Positions 1 to 7,778 of a stretch of DNA of 10,897 bases are shown piece after piece. Position 1 is the first letter of the stretch; each line of letters starts with the position of its first letter. Source of the DNA: Setaria digitata. Its lineage: Eukaryota > Nematoda > Chromadorea > Rhabditida > Setariidae. The notes beneath the pieces were generated by a model that saw only the letters and a program-made list of their open reading frames with translations, did not search any database and was not told the origin of the DNA. The stretch lies in assembly GCA_003640385.1 (NCBI GenBank), contig RCAB01000955.1, positions 1-10,897 on the forward strand, read 5' to 3'. Made by a program: the position numbers and the translations under genes.

Positions 1-45
1 GTACTGGGAGAAGGGAGTAGCGGGATGACAATAGGAGAACGGGAA
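1..45 (+). repeat. G-rich edge fragment, possible minisatellite tail
   Basis: GGG runs occur at 6-8, 13-15, 22-24 and 41-43, with GGAG at 33-36, in a window that is otherwise very G-poor. Each GGG is followed by A, giving loosely similar units GGGAGAA, GGGAGTAGC and GGGATGACA. It may be the end of a purine-rich tandem array that continues beyond the left edge. The loops between runs are 4, 6 and 16 nt, so it is not a standard short-loop G-quadruplex. The interpretation is uncertain because the block is cut by the window edge. Confidence 0.35.
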
Positions 46-882
46 CTGAAATGGCATTTAAAATTAAAAAAAAAATTTTGAAAAAAAGGGGCAAAAAATG
101 AAAAATAAAATCATAAAACAAAATTTACTTTCGTCATTTAAATTTTCCACTCATTAAATCTGCCTAAACAAAAAAAAAAAAAAAAAGAAGAAAAAAAAGA
201 AAAAAAAAAAGAAATGAAAAATAAGCTGTCCAAGCAAATGATAAAGAACAAATGCTTATGAATTTTTAGTACCAATATGAATGTGTAATTTTTTTCAATT
301 ATCAATTAAGAAAAAAATCTAGTGATATAAGTGTGATAAAATAGATCATAATTGATCGTGATAATCTCATATTTTAAAACTTTTCGAATTTTTATTTTTA
401 CTCTAAAATATAGCAAAAATGTTACGAAATTTCTAAAACAATAATAAGTTATCCATGGGAAAATTTGCAAACGATGAAATGATTCAGATAATTAGTAATT
501 CCGTTGGGAATTATTTCGTCATTAAGCGAGAACTGAAAAATTAATTATTGCAATTTTAATTTCGACTTTCTATTTTTCTTTTCTTTTTTTTTTTCAATTA
601 GTTAACTGAATGAAAATAAAAAAAAAAAAAATTTATTTTTCATTGTTTTAAGATCTCTTATATTTAATAATTGTTTTATTGAACTGAAATATTTGCAAAA
701 ATTAATTTCATCTGTTACTGGAAGCTGAGAAATGGAAATTAATACGAAAATAATGGATGGAAATAAGGGGTGATAAATGACAGAATATCAAATAAAAACT
801 ATATGTATATATTAATTTCCTGTGGTAAAAAATATAAGCAAACACATATGTTAATGATAATGAACAAACAATATAAGTATAG
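46..882. other. AT-rich non-coding DNA with poly-A tracts
   Basis: No supportable gene is present. The stretch holds A10 at 66-75, an almost pure purine block at 170-214 (A17, A8 and A11 broken by single G residues), T11 at 584-594 and A14 at 618-631. Stops are frequent in all frames. Around 370-400 short T4-T5 runs recur at roughly 9-10 bp, which could be phased A/T clusters, but I could not run an autocorrelation to test this. I see no RNA gene or mobile element. Confidence 0.6.
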
Positions 883-1093
883 TTTTTTTTTCTTTCGTTT
901 CACTTTGGGCTGGCTAAAATTAATTGTTTTTTTTTTTTCTACTTCTTTTTGTTATTGTTTTTTTCTTTCTTTCCTCTTTTTTGTTTTTTTTTTTGGCCTC
1001 TATTTTAAAAATATCCAACAAAACTTTCAATTTTCTTTAAATAACAACTAATATCAGTCTTAAACAAAATGCTTTTTTCTTTCTTTCGTGCAG
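883..1093 (+). other. T-rich pyrimidine block ending in an acceptor-like CAG
   Basis: Over about 200 bases the + strand is dominated by T with scattered C. It includes T12 at 927-938 and T11 at 984-994 and ends in a pyrimidine run followed by GTGCAG at 1088-1093. This resembles an intron 3' end with its polypyrimidine tract, but no reading frame of any length opens behind it. The first ATG downstream, near 1186, is followed by a stop after four codons. A reading frame through the block yields mostly phenylalanine, as expected of translated poly-T, so I do not call a gene. Acceptor function is speculative. Confidence 0.3.
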
Positions 1094-1165
1094 TAATTTC
1101 GATCTGTTCGCTAACTTTTCGTTTATTGCTTAAGCTAAAGAATCGTTTGTACTTCGTGTCATTCG
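1085..1165 (+). promoter_or_regulatory. TTCG / CpG cluster of unknown role
   Basis: TTCG occurs six times in 81 bases, starting at 1085, 1098, 1107, 1118, 1153 and 1162. There is a further CGAA at 1210 and a TTCG at 1247. In DNA this poor in C and G, well under one copy would be expected by chance. The motifs are not evenly spaced, so this is not a simple tandem repeat. It could be a cluster of binding sites, a 5' untranslated exon, or an old degraded repeat. The regulatory label is inference only. Confidence 0.25.
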
Positions 1166-1455
1166 CTCTTTGCTAGACTGAAAAATGACTCTAAAGTGAA
1201 GAAGTGAAACGAAATTCTTCCTTCCAACAATTCATCACAAAATCATTTCGTGTGTGTTGAATGAATTCTTTTTTTTTTTTAACTGGTATATGTCTTTTAA
1301 AACGAAAAAAAAAATGAACAGTTTTGTTAAAAAAAATTTCACTGCGTAGTAAATTTGCAGCTCATTAATCACATATTGAAAAGTGTAACTTTCAAGCAAT
1401 TTATGTTGAATAAAATTAATTGACCAATTAAGTAGATTAAACGAATACCTAAACT

Positions 1456-1575
1456 GGTTAAATAAATAAATCAAATGAATCAGTAAATGTAAATAAATAA
1501 GCAATTATAAACAAATAAATATGAATGAATAGATGATATAAACAAATAAATTAGACATAAACAACTAAATATAAA
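1456..1575. repeat. Decayed AAAT/AAAC/AATG tetranucleotide-like repeat
   Basis: The stretch consists largely of AAAT, AAAC and AATG words. A 15-base direct repeat, TATAAACAAATAAAT, is exact at 1506-1520 and 1537-1551 (31 bases apart). A third copy at 1556-1570 matches at 13 of 15 positions. It looks like an old tetranucleotide microsatellite that has accumulated substitutions and local duplications. An 89-codon minus-strand frame runs through it but is low-complexity (leucine, isoleucine, phenylalanine), so it is read as a by-product of the repeat. Confidence 0.6.
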
Positions 1576-3086
1576 AACAAGTAGTTTAAAGACATAAATT
1601 AGTTGACTGATTAGTGGAATAAATTAACAAATATATCAATTTAATTTTATTAAATTCCACTGGAAAATATATTTAAAATTTCACCAAAATTTGAAGTATC
1701 AGAAGAAACACCAGAAATCTGACGACATATCGAAGGGAAAATTCAAAAAAAAAAAAAAATCAGTTATTAAAGTAATCGATTTTCAACTTCACCGCAGGTA
1801 ATTGGTACATAAGCATTTATGTATTTCCTCACGAAATTTATTTCAAATTTTTTAAAAAAAAAAGGAATTGAAAAATTGCTATTGCAAAATTGTTTTAGCA
1901 GACAGGAACACTTCTAATAATAACATCATATTACATCTACGAAAGAAATGAATTAACTGAAAAATATTCAAATTTAAAATGGAAAAAAATGAAGTTTACT
2001 GAGAAAAAAAAAAAAAAATCTTCGTTTATGATCTTAACCAATGAACTGTGTGTATTATCGAAAAAAAAATTTTTTAAATATATATCTGTAAGGCAGTAAT
2101 CCAAGCATTTCTCATTTTGCATCAATTTTTCTCGCTCAGATGAAAAGGCTTAATTTCTCGGAATGGCTAATATTCGAAATGGAAAATTCAGTTTTAACGT
2201 ACTTTTTGCAAAAGATAACAAAAAAACCAAAAATTTCTCAAATTTTGAGCAATTTTTTATTCTAATCTTCCAATTTTACAAAAAAAAAAAAAAAAAAAAA
2301 AGAAAAAAAAAGAAAAGGAAATGGAAAAAATATTGGGAGTAAAAAAAAAAAGGTTTGATAGTATTTGAAGCAAAAGAAAAAGTTTTAATTTTAGGAAACA
2401 AGAAAAAATAATTTATGAATTTGAATTTTCGAACATTATTTAAGTATTCTAATCCAATTATATCGTTGAGCTTGTTGTTGAAAATCATAGAAAACATGCA
2501 TCATTGGTCAAAATTAGTTTAAAAATAATTTAACAAAGTTTTTTCTGTTTTTTTTTCTTTCTAAACTTGAAAAAGATAAATGATCTAGCGGAAAGAAATG
2601 AAAATTTTCTACAACATTATTTGAGCAAAATTTTTTGAGTTGAAGTAAATTGATTCGTGGCAAAAATTTAAACGATTGTATCTTTTTTTGCTCCAACAAA
2701 AACAAAAAAAAAAAAAATATTTTTACAATTCAAGCTTTCATTTTATCAAAATATCAATTTTCCTTCCATTTTTTTATTTTTTATTTTTTTGTGATAAAAA
2801 GAATTTTCTAAAATTCATACGTACAAATTACCTGAAATGAATAAATTTTGTGGAGAATTTGTCTCAAAAAAAAAAAAATTACACCATTAAAATTCAAATT
2901 TTATTAGCATTTTTTTCTTTTTTTTTTTTTGCTTACTCTCAATTTTAGACCAACCATGTATTATCAAGAAGATAAGAAATAGTCAATTTTCCATGCCATT
3001 TATATTTCAATCACTTTTTCTTTTTTTGAAATCAGTAAAATGAACAAGCATACATTAGAGAGAGAAAAAAAATAGAAAAAAAAAAA
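1576..3086. other. AT-rich non-coding DNA, dense A tracts
   Basis: No gene is supportable. A runs of ten or more lie at 1745-1759, 1854-1863, 2004-2018, 2280-2301, 2341-2351, 2704-2717, 2866-2878 and 3076-3086, with one T13 at 2918-2930. Several short minus-strand frames (about 60 to 73 codons) exist, but their translations are phenylalanine runs from the poly-A tracts. A small dyad, CTCAAATTTTGAG at 2237-2249, is within chance expectation. No RNA gene or transposon end is visible. Confidence 0.6.
2280..2325 (+). repeat. Long homopurine A-rich tract
   Basis: A22 (2280-2301) is followed by G, A9, G, A4, GG and further A-rich purines, giving a nearly uninterrupted homopurine run. It is a simple sequence, rigid in structure and prone to slippage, so its exact length may be unreliable in the assembly. 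An origin as the poly-A tail of a retroposed element is possible, but no body and no flanking target duplication can be seen. Confidence 0.6.
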
Positions 3087-3829
3087 CGGAGAAAAAGAGA
3101 TACAAAAATTTAATTTAAAAAACTTTTTAGCTCTTTTCTTTTTTTTTGCAAATTAAATTATGACATGAAAATGGAAAATTATAATAAAACATTACTTACT
3201 GTATTTGAGCTTTGTCAGAGCGCCAATAAATAAGATTTATTAGCTTTTAAACTTTAATAATAAAATTATAATGATTTTTGAAATACAAGCAAGACAGGAG
3301 CTAATTAATTAATCTTTATTGTGAAATATCAGAAAAGTAATTAATTTTATAAGTAATGCTTTCGTTAAGATTACTTACAATAAATCAAATGAGGAAAAAT
3401 AGACACTGCTTCTGGAAAATTAATTAACTATAAGCCAATCCAAAGGTACAATTTAAAGCATCATGTGGTAACCTTTCCAAAATTTTGACTTACACCACGA
3501 CACAACATTTGCACTGTCCGCTCACTAAACAATGCTACCGGATATTTTTCATTTACCTTATCAAGTGGTTCAATTAGTCTCATTTATAACTCCAAAATAA
3601 TTGTTGTCGAAATTTAATTCCAAACAATTATTTCAGGTGTAATTTTTAATCAATAACTTTAGAACTAATTGATAACCATTGATAAGTTTTAAATTCATTC
3701 AACACCAATAATAATTATAATTCATACGACTTTATCAAATGACGTTGCATACATCTCGAGTAACTTATTTCGGACAGTTTTATTTCATTTTTTCTTCTTT
3801 CTTAGAAAAATAAAAGTTAAAGAAAAAGG
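3087..3829. other. Tract-free interval with GATA-type motifs
   Basis: This 743-base interval lacks any A or T run of ten or more, unlike DNA on both sides, and 3420-3560 has a more mixed base composition. No open frame of useful length is present. GATA-type motifs (WGATAR, either strand) occur at 3558-3563 (TTATCA), 3670-3675 and 3680-3685 (TGATAA), and 3732-3737 (TTATCA). The middle two sit in a tandem ten-base repeat, ATTGATAACC then ATTGATAAGT, so they lie about one helical turn apart. An enhancer or conserved element is possible, but such motifs are common by chance in AT-rich DNA. Confidence 0.3.
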
Positions 3830-4573
3830 AAAAAAAAAAAAAAATGGGCAAATAATGAAACAATCATTTACTCTCCAATGTAAAATTCCATAAATTTAAT
3901 AGATCGAAAAATTAAAACAAAAAAAAAAAAAAAAACTAGTAAGCTACTGATAATGTAAGCAAGATAGTCTTATTGAAAATTTCAAATCTTCATCGTTTGT
4001 TATTCTTTTCTTTTTTTTTTTTCTTTTTTCTTTTCCATTCTTTAAGCAAAACTTTCGGTCAAAATTGAAAATGATTGAAAGATGGGGCAATTTTGATGTA
4101 CGAAAAAAAAAAAACGATGTTATTCCGAAAAACTGGAATGTGAAGGAAAAATAAAAAAGCGGAAAATTTGTGAATTGTTCGACTTGACATATTTTGTTTT
4201 GCCCATTTCCTTTTTTTCTTTTTGTTTCTCAATTAATTAGCTACCTGCTACCACCATTCATTTCTTTTTTTTTTTTTTTTGTTTCTATACAACTGCCATT
4301 TGTAATAGTTGGAGAGTATTGAAATATTTGACATTAGCTTTCTCGAAACTTAGGCTAACAAAAAAAAAAAAAAAGGAAAAAAGAATTAAATGAGTAAGTA
4401 ATTTCGAAGCTTAAGCTCATATTAATTATAAAATTAATATTAATTAAATGATAAAGCAGAAGCTTGCTTCTTTTGACGAAAAATATTGGATAAAAAAAAA
4501 AAACCAAAAGAAAAAAAAATTCATTTTGTTCTCAGTCTTATATTTAAATGTAATTTGAAAAAATAAAAAAAGT
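3830..4573. other. AT-rich non-coding DNA, A and T tracts
   Basis: No gene is supportable. A tracts lie at 3830-3844, 3919-3935, 4103-4114, 4360-4374 and 4492-4503; T tracts at 4011-4022 and 4265-4280. A perfect all-AT hairpin with a 9-bp stem (ATATTAATT / AATTAATAT) and 4-nt loop ATAA sits at 4419-4440. That size is close to chance for DNA this AT-rich, so I do not give it a function. Confidence 0.55.
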
Positions 4574-4615
4574 GAGAGGGAGAGAGAGAGAACGAGAGAG
4601 AGAAAGAAAAAAAAG
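4574..4615 (+). repeat. GA-rich microsatellite (homopurine)
   Basis: The + strand is purine-only from 4574 to 4592 and from 4594 to 4615, broken by a single C. The core is AGAGAGAGAGAG on both sides of that break, then it shades into A-rich sequence. It is an imperfect (GA)n repeat with near mirror symmetry around the break, a form that can adopt triplex (H-DNA) structure in vitro. GA tracts also serve as GAGA-factor-type sites in some animals, but nothing here shows such use. Confidence 0.75.
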
Positions 4616-5031
4616 CGAAAATTTTATTCATAAATAAAATGTCTTCGTTAACATTCTTGCTACCGCTCACAGTGTGAAAAAAAAAAAAAAAGATTTCATT
4701 AATGCTTTATTTTCCAATACAAACAAAATTATGCTAAGTAAAAAAAATAACATTTCCCTCCCTGCCTCCTCAATCATTACATAAAAATTAATCCAATACT
4801 AAGAATGCCAAGCTTTGAACTTTCTCTTTCTCTTTAAGACAAAAAAAGAAAAAAGAAAAGAGAAAAAGGAAGGAAAAAAAATATTTTGATAAATTAAAAC
4901 TTAGCACTATGAATGAATAATGATAATTTAAGCAAAAAAAAATAATAATTAAATACATTAACATTAATATCTCTTACTTCTTTTCTTAAAGTTTCATTAT
5001 ATACTTTTTAATATGTTAATACTTTTAGCTT
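4616..5031. other. AT-rich non-coding DNA
   Basis: No gene is supportable. The stretch holds A15 at 4677-4691 and a purine-rich patch around 4839-4881. There are no open frames of note, no RNA gene and no repeat beyond simple sequence. Confidence 0.55.
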
Positions 5032-5104
5032 CCTCTACGGCTACAGTATTCAATGGGGGAAAAAAAAAACCACCACGGCTACAGTATTCAATGGGAAAAG
5101 AGAC
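5032..5104 (+). repeat. 38-bp tandem duplication with internal poly-A
   Basis: A 21-base segment is exact at 5037-5057 and 5075-5095; it begins ACGGCTACAG and ends TTCAATGGG. The five bases before each copy are also related (CCTCT and CCACC). Each copy is followed by G and A residues: GG then A10 after the first, AAAAGAG after the second. The simplest reading is a recent tandem duplication of a 38-bp unit with a change in A-run length. A target-site duplication around a bare poly-A insert would look partly similar, but CCACC lies between the A run and the second copy, which argues against it. Confidence 0.8.
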
Positions 5105-5496
5105 GTAATAATGTGTTGAAATATTAACGATTCATTTGCAGAATAAAATTTTTAAGAAGCATGCGAAGATTTTAAAGTCATATTTTTTTTATTTAATCAC
5201 TCACAAAGACAATTGAATTTGCTCAAAAAAAAAAAAAAAAACAAAAGGAAAAAAGGAAAATGTTTGGAATTTCTTTTCAGTCATTCATTCATAAGCAAAA
5301 GTACTTAGAACTGCAATGAAACTTGAAATGAATGCTAAAAGTTTGAAAAACTCAAACTTAAAAGTTATTTTTATCAATAAATTACTTCAAAAAAAAAAAA
5401 ACAAAATTTGTCACACAGATCAATCAACCGATAGTGAAAACAACTGGAAAAGGCATGAAAAGTCAGATTAATGGCTGGAAAGAATAAGTCGGCACT

Positions 5497-5636
5497 GAGT
5501 GGGTGGGAAAACGCGTGGGTGGAACAAATGAACAGAGAATGAGTGGGAGGAAGAGTAAGTGAAGAATGATGGGTGGGAGGAGAGTGGGTGGATGGACAGA
5601 TGGAAAATGAGTGGGTGGAAAGAGTGAAATCGAAAG
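5497..5636 (+). repeat. Degenerate G-rich minisatellite, ~14-bp units as 27-28 bp dimers
   Basis: Strong units of the type GAGTGGGTGGAA start at 5497, 5513, 5541, 5568, 5582 and 5609. Weaker, G-poor units lie between several of them: 5526-5540, 5553-5567, 5595-5608 (GACAGATGGAAAAT) and 5622-5636. This gives dimers of 28, 27, 27 and 28 bases starting at 5513, 5541, 5582 and 5609, plus single units at 5497 and 5568. The block is much richer in G than its surroundings and all G is on the + strand. Overlapping minus-strand frames of 64 and 72 codons give serine/proline/histidine/phenylalanine-rich sequence; because two frames are open together, I read them as repeat by-products. Confidence 0.75.
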
Positions 5637-5933
5637 TGTAGGAAGTATTGCTTGCACATTTGGAGTGCTAAAATCATAACAAGCACCTTTATCTGGCAGC
5701 TAATTCAATATGAAGCATACCGGATGATGTGTATTTGTTCATTCGATGGATAAATGTAGTCGAGATTTCTCGGTGCAGATACCGCGAAATGTCGGGAGTG
5801 GATAAATTTCATGGGAGAGGCGTAGAAATGGAATGCATTTCATTAGGAATCAATGGAATACTAATTCGATCAATCATTTTTTCCAATACGGAAGACATCA
5901 TTATCAGACAGGAAACATGCAAAAAATGAATAC
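5637..5933. other. Less AT-rich non-coding patch
   Basis: This stretch follows the minisatellite and has visibly more C and G than the window average, with several CpG dinucleotides between 5759 and 5822. A + frame is open from 5729 to 5929, but it begins with GTG, so as a eukaryotic gene it lacks a normal start. Its 66-residue translation shows no family I recognise. It could be a fragment of an exon or an old element. No acceptor or donor placement makes an exon compelling. Confidence 0.3.
5761..5794 (+). other. Imperfect 14-bp-stem hairpin
   Basis: The left arm at 5761-5774 (CGAGATTTCTCGGT) pairs with the right arm at 5781-5794 (ACCGCGAAATGTCG) at 12 of 14 positions, with single mismatches at 5764/5791 and 5770/5785. 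The loop is the six bases GCAGAT. Half of the pairs are G-C, which is unusual in this window. It is too short for a microRNA precursor. It could be a dyad binding site or chance; over a 10.9-kb AT-rich window, a few stems of this quality are expected. Confidence 0.35.
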
Positions 5934-6573
5934 AAAAAAAAAAATCTTGCAACATGAATCATTTTTTTTTTCTCGATTAAATTCAAAGCGCTTTCGAGAA
6001 TTGATTGCAATCAAATGACGAATATATATCCTTGGAAATGTTTCTGAACGATTCCAATAAATTTGAAGAAATGGTTTGAAAAAAAAAAAGAAGAGAAATC
6101 ATATTGGGATATTTTTGAATGAAATTTATCCTTGTATCAACATTATCATTTAACTTAAATTTCATTAAATTTCATTTTAGTAAACCGGAAAACTATTGTA
6201 CATTTCACTCGGAACATCTCGAACAAATAGTACTGATTAGGGGTGAAACAAAAAAAAGAAAAAAGTGCAACAAAGAAAAAAAAAAATCTTGAAGATCCCA
6301 GAAAACACTGGCAATTTTATTTTTGCCGTAAACCTATAGCTTATTTCCATCCGATAATTTCGACTTTTTCGAGAAAAAAAAAAAAAAAANTTTATTTTTT
6401 TGTTTTGATAGCAAAAGTGGTGGAATGAAAAGAATGTCAGCATAAATGTGATTTGAAAAGGAAAAGACGCATCATTTGCCTGAGGCATTTAAATTAGCCT
6501 CAAGAAAAGGGAAATAAAAAAAAACGGCATTTTGGGATGTAATAGAAGAAAGAAATACTTAAGTGAACTCGTC
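5934..6573. other. AT-rich non-coding DNA with an ambiguous base
   Basis: No gene is supportable. A tracts lie at 5934-5944, 6079-6089, 6276-6286 and 6374-6389, with T10 at 5962-5971. The A16 run is followed directly by a single N at 6390, which marks a base-call or assembly problem at the homopolymer. A ten-base tandem, AAATTTCATT, is at 6157-6166 and 6167-6176 and leads into TTTTAG at 6175-6180, an acceptor-like end with no open frame behind it. Confidence 0.55.
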
Positions 6574-6634
6574 TTTATCAGTGATATATATATTTTTCAA
6601 GAAACGCTTGTAATACAATGATATTTATCAGTGA
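6574..6634 (+). repeat. Direct repeat TTTATCAGTGA, 50 bp apart
   Basis: The 11-base sequence TTTATCAGTGA is exact at 6574-6584 and 6624-6634. On the minus strand each copy contains TGATAA, a WGATAR-type GATA-factor match, preceded by TCAC. The spacing is about five helical turns. A short (AT)5 run lies between them at 6584-6593. It may be paired binding sites or a chance repeat. Confidence 0.4.
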
Positions 6635-7155
6635 CAATAATTTTTTTTGTTTTTCATTTTCCCATTCAATCATTTCACTCTGTCGAAAAAAGGAAAAAAA
6701 AAAAAAAAAATTTCATGCTATCAAATAGCAGAAGAGGAAGAAGAATTAAATGGAATTGATGATTTCGAAAGGAAGATTTAAATGATGAAAATGGGATATT
6801 TCAAATTGTTTCTGTCTTTTTTTTTTTTTTTCTTTGCAGTATGTAAATGAGTAGAGAGCAAAAAAAAAAAAAAAAAAATGAAATTTTTAATTTAAAAAGG
6901 ATGAGGCAAAAAAGACTTTGTCACTAATATGAAATTATCATTATGGCATAAACTGTAGCGAAAAAACATTTCATTTAGAAATAAGAAGAGATTTAAAAAA
7001 AAAAAAAAAAAAGAAAAAAAATGATTCGTTAATTAAAGATAAGGAAAAAGTTTACAACAGGAATTTTAATAAAGCAAATATGTAAAATTTTATTTGAAAC
7101 TATTTCCTTACTATATGAAATGTAATAATACACGAAAATCGAATGCTATGAGAAT
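6635..7155. other. AT-rich non-coding DNA, long A tracts
   Basis: No gene is supportable. A17 lies at 6694-6710, T15 at 6817-6831, A19 at 6860-6878 and A18 at 6995-7012. The T15 is followed by TCTTTGCAG ending at 6839, which is a plausible 3' splice acceptor, but the sequence behind it has an early stop (ATGTAAATGA at 6841-6850) and no usable frame. Confidence 0.5.
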
Positions 7156-7170
7156 ATGATGATGATGATA
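7156..7170 (+). repeat. Short GAT trinucleotide microsatellite
   Basis: ATGATGATGATGATA is a perfect run of the ATG/GAT triplet just over four units long. It lies near a second short direct repeat, AGAATATGAT at 7151-7160 and again at 7177-7186. It is a simple repeat with no visible function. Confidence 0.7.
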
Positions 7171-7220
7171 GTATCAGAATATGATCAGAAAGATTGCACA
7201 ACAACCTGTTAATGCTGTAA

Positions 7221-7230
7221 TCTTATCAGT
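7221..7230 (-). promoter_or_regulatory. ACTGATAAGA GATA-factor consensus match
   Basis: The + strand TCTTATCAGT reads ACTGATAAGA on the minus strand. This is the extended consensus described for the intestinal GATA factor ELT-2 in Caenorhabditis promoters. By a rough base-composition estimate, an exact 10-base match should appear well under once in this window. It lies about 100 bases before an ATG at 7327 that opens a doubtful 93-codon frame. If the organism is a nematode, a regulatory role is possible, but no gene here supports it. Confidence 0.3.
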
Positions 7231-7326
7231 GCAAGAATCTGACCACAATATACTATGACTAAATTAGAATTTGATCTTAATGGAAAGTAAGAATAGCTTA
7301 GATTTGCCAGAAGTTAGCAAATATCG

Positions 7327-7608
7327 ATGGCAGCAAAAGAAAAGAATTTTTTAACTGAGAAAATAGTAGTGATTGCTGACTTATTTAGGTGGGAAATTAC
7401 TTTCAATTTTCATTTAAAATTTTTTTTCCTCTTTTTTCGTTTTTTACATTGCGACTTTTCGCCTTTTACTTTTTGCTCGATAATTTCCGGTGAAAAATTG
7501 AATAAAAAAAAATTTACAATATGGAATCAGTTGAATTATATCTTGCCAGTTAATTCAGTGCATAAAACAACAGGAGGAATTATTATTAGTTTATTATTAG
7601 CTTTGTAA
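7327..7608 (+). other. Doubtful 93-codon ORF, probably not coding
   Basis: The frame starts with a true ATG in the context TATCGATGG and runs 93 codons to TAA. The first 22 residues (MAAKEKNFLTEKIVVIADLF and on) look protein-like. After that the frame crosses T-rich DNA, giving a phenylalanine-rich middle (residues about 27 to 50), and ends in a short hydrophobic stretch. I recognise no family. AG|GTGGGA at 7387-7394 would be a weak donor if only the first part were an exon. It sits in an interval without long A/T tracts (7013-7903), downstream of the ACTGATAAGA motif. Chance is the more likely explanation, because base composition here allows occasional long frames. Confidence 0.12.
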
Positions 7609-7726
7609 ATTTTCAAAAAAATTTCATCATACAATTAAGTTGTGCTAACTGCATCAGTAAATAATTTTTGATACTGACAAAAATGAATGGTGGAATTATT
7701 CGTACCATTAGGATTATTACACTTAT

Positions 7727-7778
7727 TACTGTTATCAATCATTATCACAGGCAAATATACTGTTATCAATCCTTATCA
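7727..7778 (+). repeat. 31-bp-spaced direct repeat carrying four TTATCA motifs
   Basis: A 21-base segment at 7727-7747 recurs at 7758-7778 with a single mismatch (A at 7741, C at 7772). Each copy starts TACTGTTATCAATC and holds two TTATCA words, at 7732 and 7742 and at 7763 and 7773. On the minus strand these are four TGATAA motifs, with the two in each copy ten bases apart. This is either a local duplication or an array of GATA-type sites; both may hold. A 68-codon + frame that spans it is low-complexity and not recognised. Confidence 0.6.

Noticed and set aside
770..1051. 93-codon + frame through the T-rich block
   Set aside because: It begins with GTG, not ATG, and most of its residues are phenylalanine from poly-T; it has no recognisable domain.
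1235..1504. 89-codon minus-strand frame
   Set aside because: It is low-complexity leucine/isoleucine/phenylalanine sequence produced by the decayed tetranucleotide repeat and A tracts.
1937..2705. Three minus-strand frames of 62 to 73 codons
   Set aside because: All contain phenylalanine runs from poly-A tracts on the + strand, with no conserved motif and no start context or splice sites to support them.
4391..4400. GTAAGTA at 4394 as a 5' splice donor
   Set aside because: It is a good match to the donor consensus but has no open frame before it. Such words recur (for example near 5549 and 7286) without exon evidence.
4419..4440. Perfect all-AT hairpin as an RNA or terminator structure
   Set aside because: A 9-bp all-AT stem is near chance expectation here and has no G-C pair to stabilise it.
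5037..5095. Target-site duplication flanking a retroposed poly-A
   Set aside because: CCACC lies between the A run and the second copy, and the sequence before each copy is also related, so tandem duplication fits better.
5463..5686. Two overlapping minus-strand frames across the G-rich minisatellite
   Set aside because: Both frames are open because the repeat lacks stop words on that strand. Proline/serine/histidine-rich translation in two frames at once points to a repeat, not a protein.
5729..5929. 66-codon + frame
   Set aside because: It starts with GTG, which is not used as a normal start in nuclear eukaryotic genes, and the translation matches no family I know.
5983..6488. Frames of 60 to 83 codons on both strands
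   Set aside because: They cross homopolymer tracts, and two of them the N at 6390; they are low-complexity and overlap each other on opposite strands.
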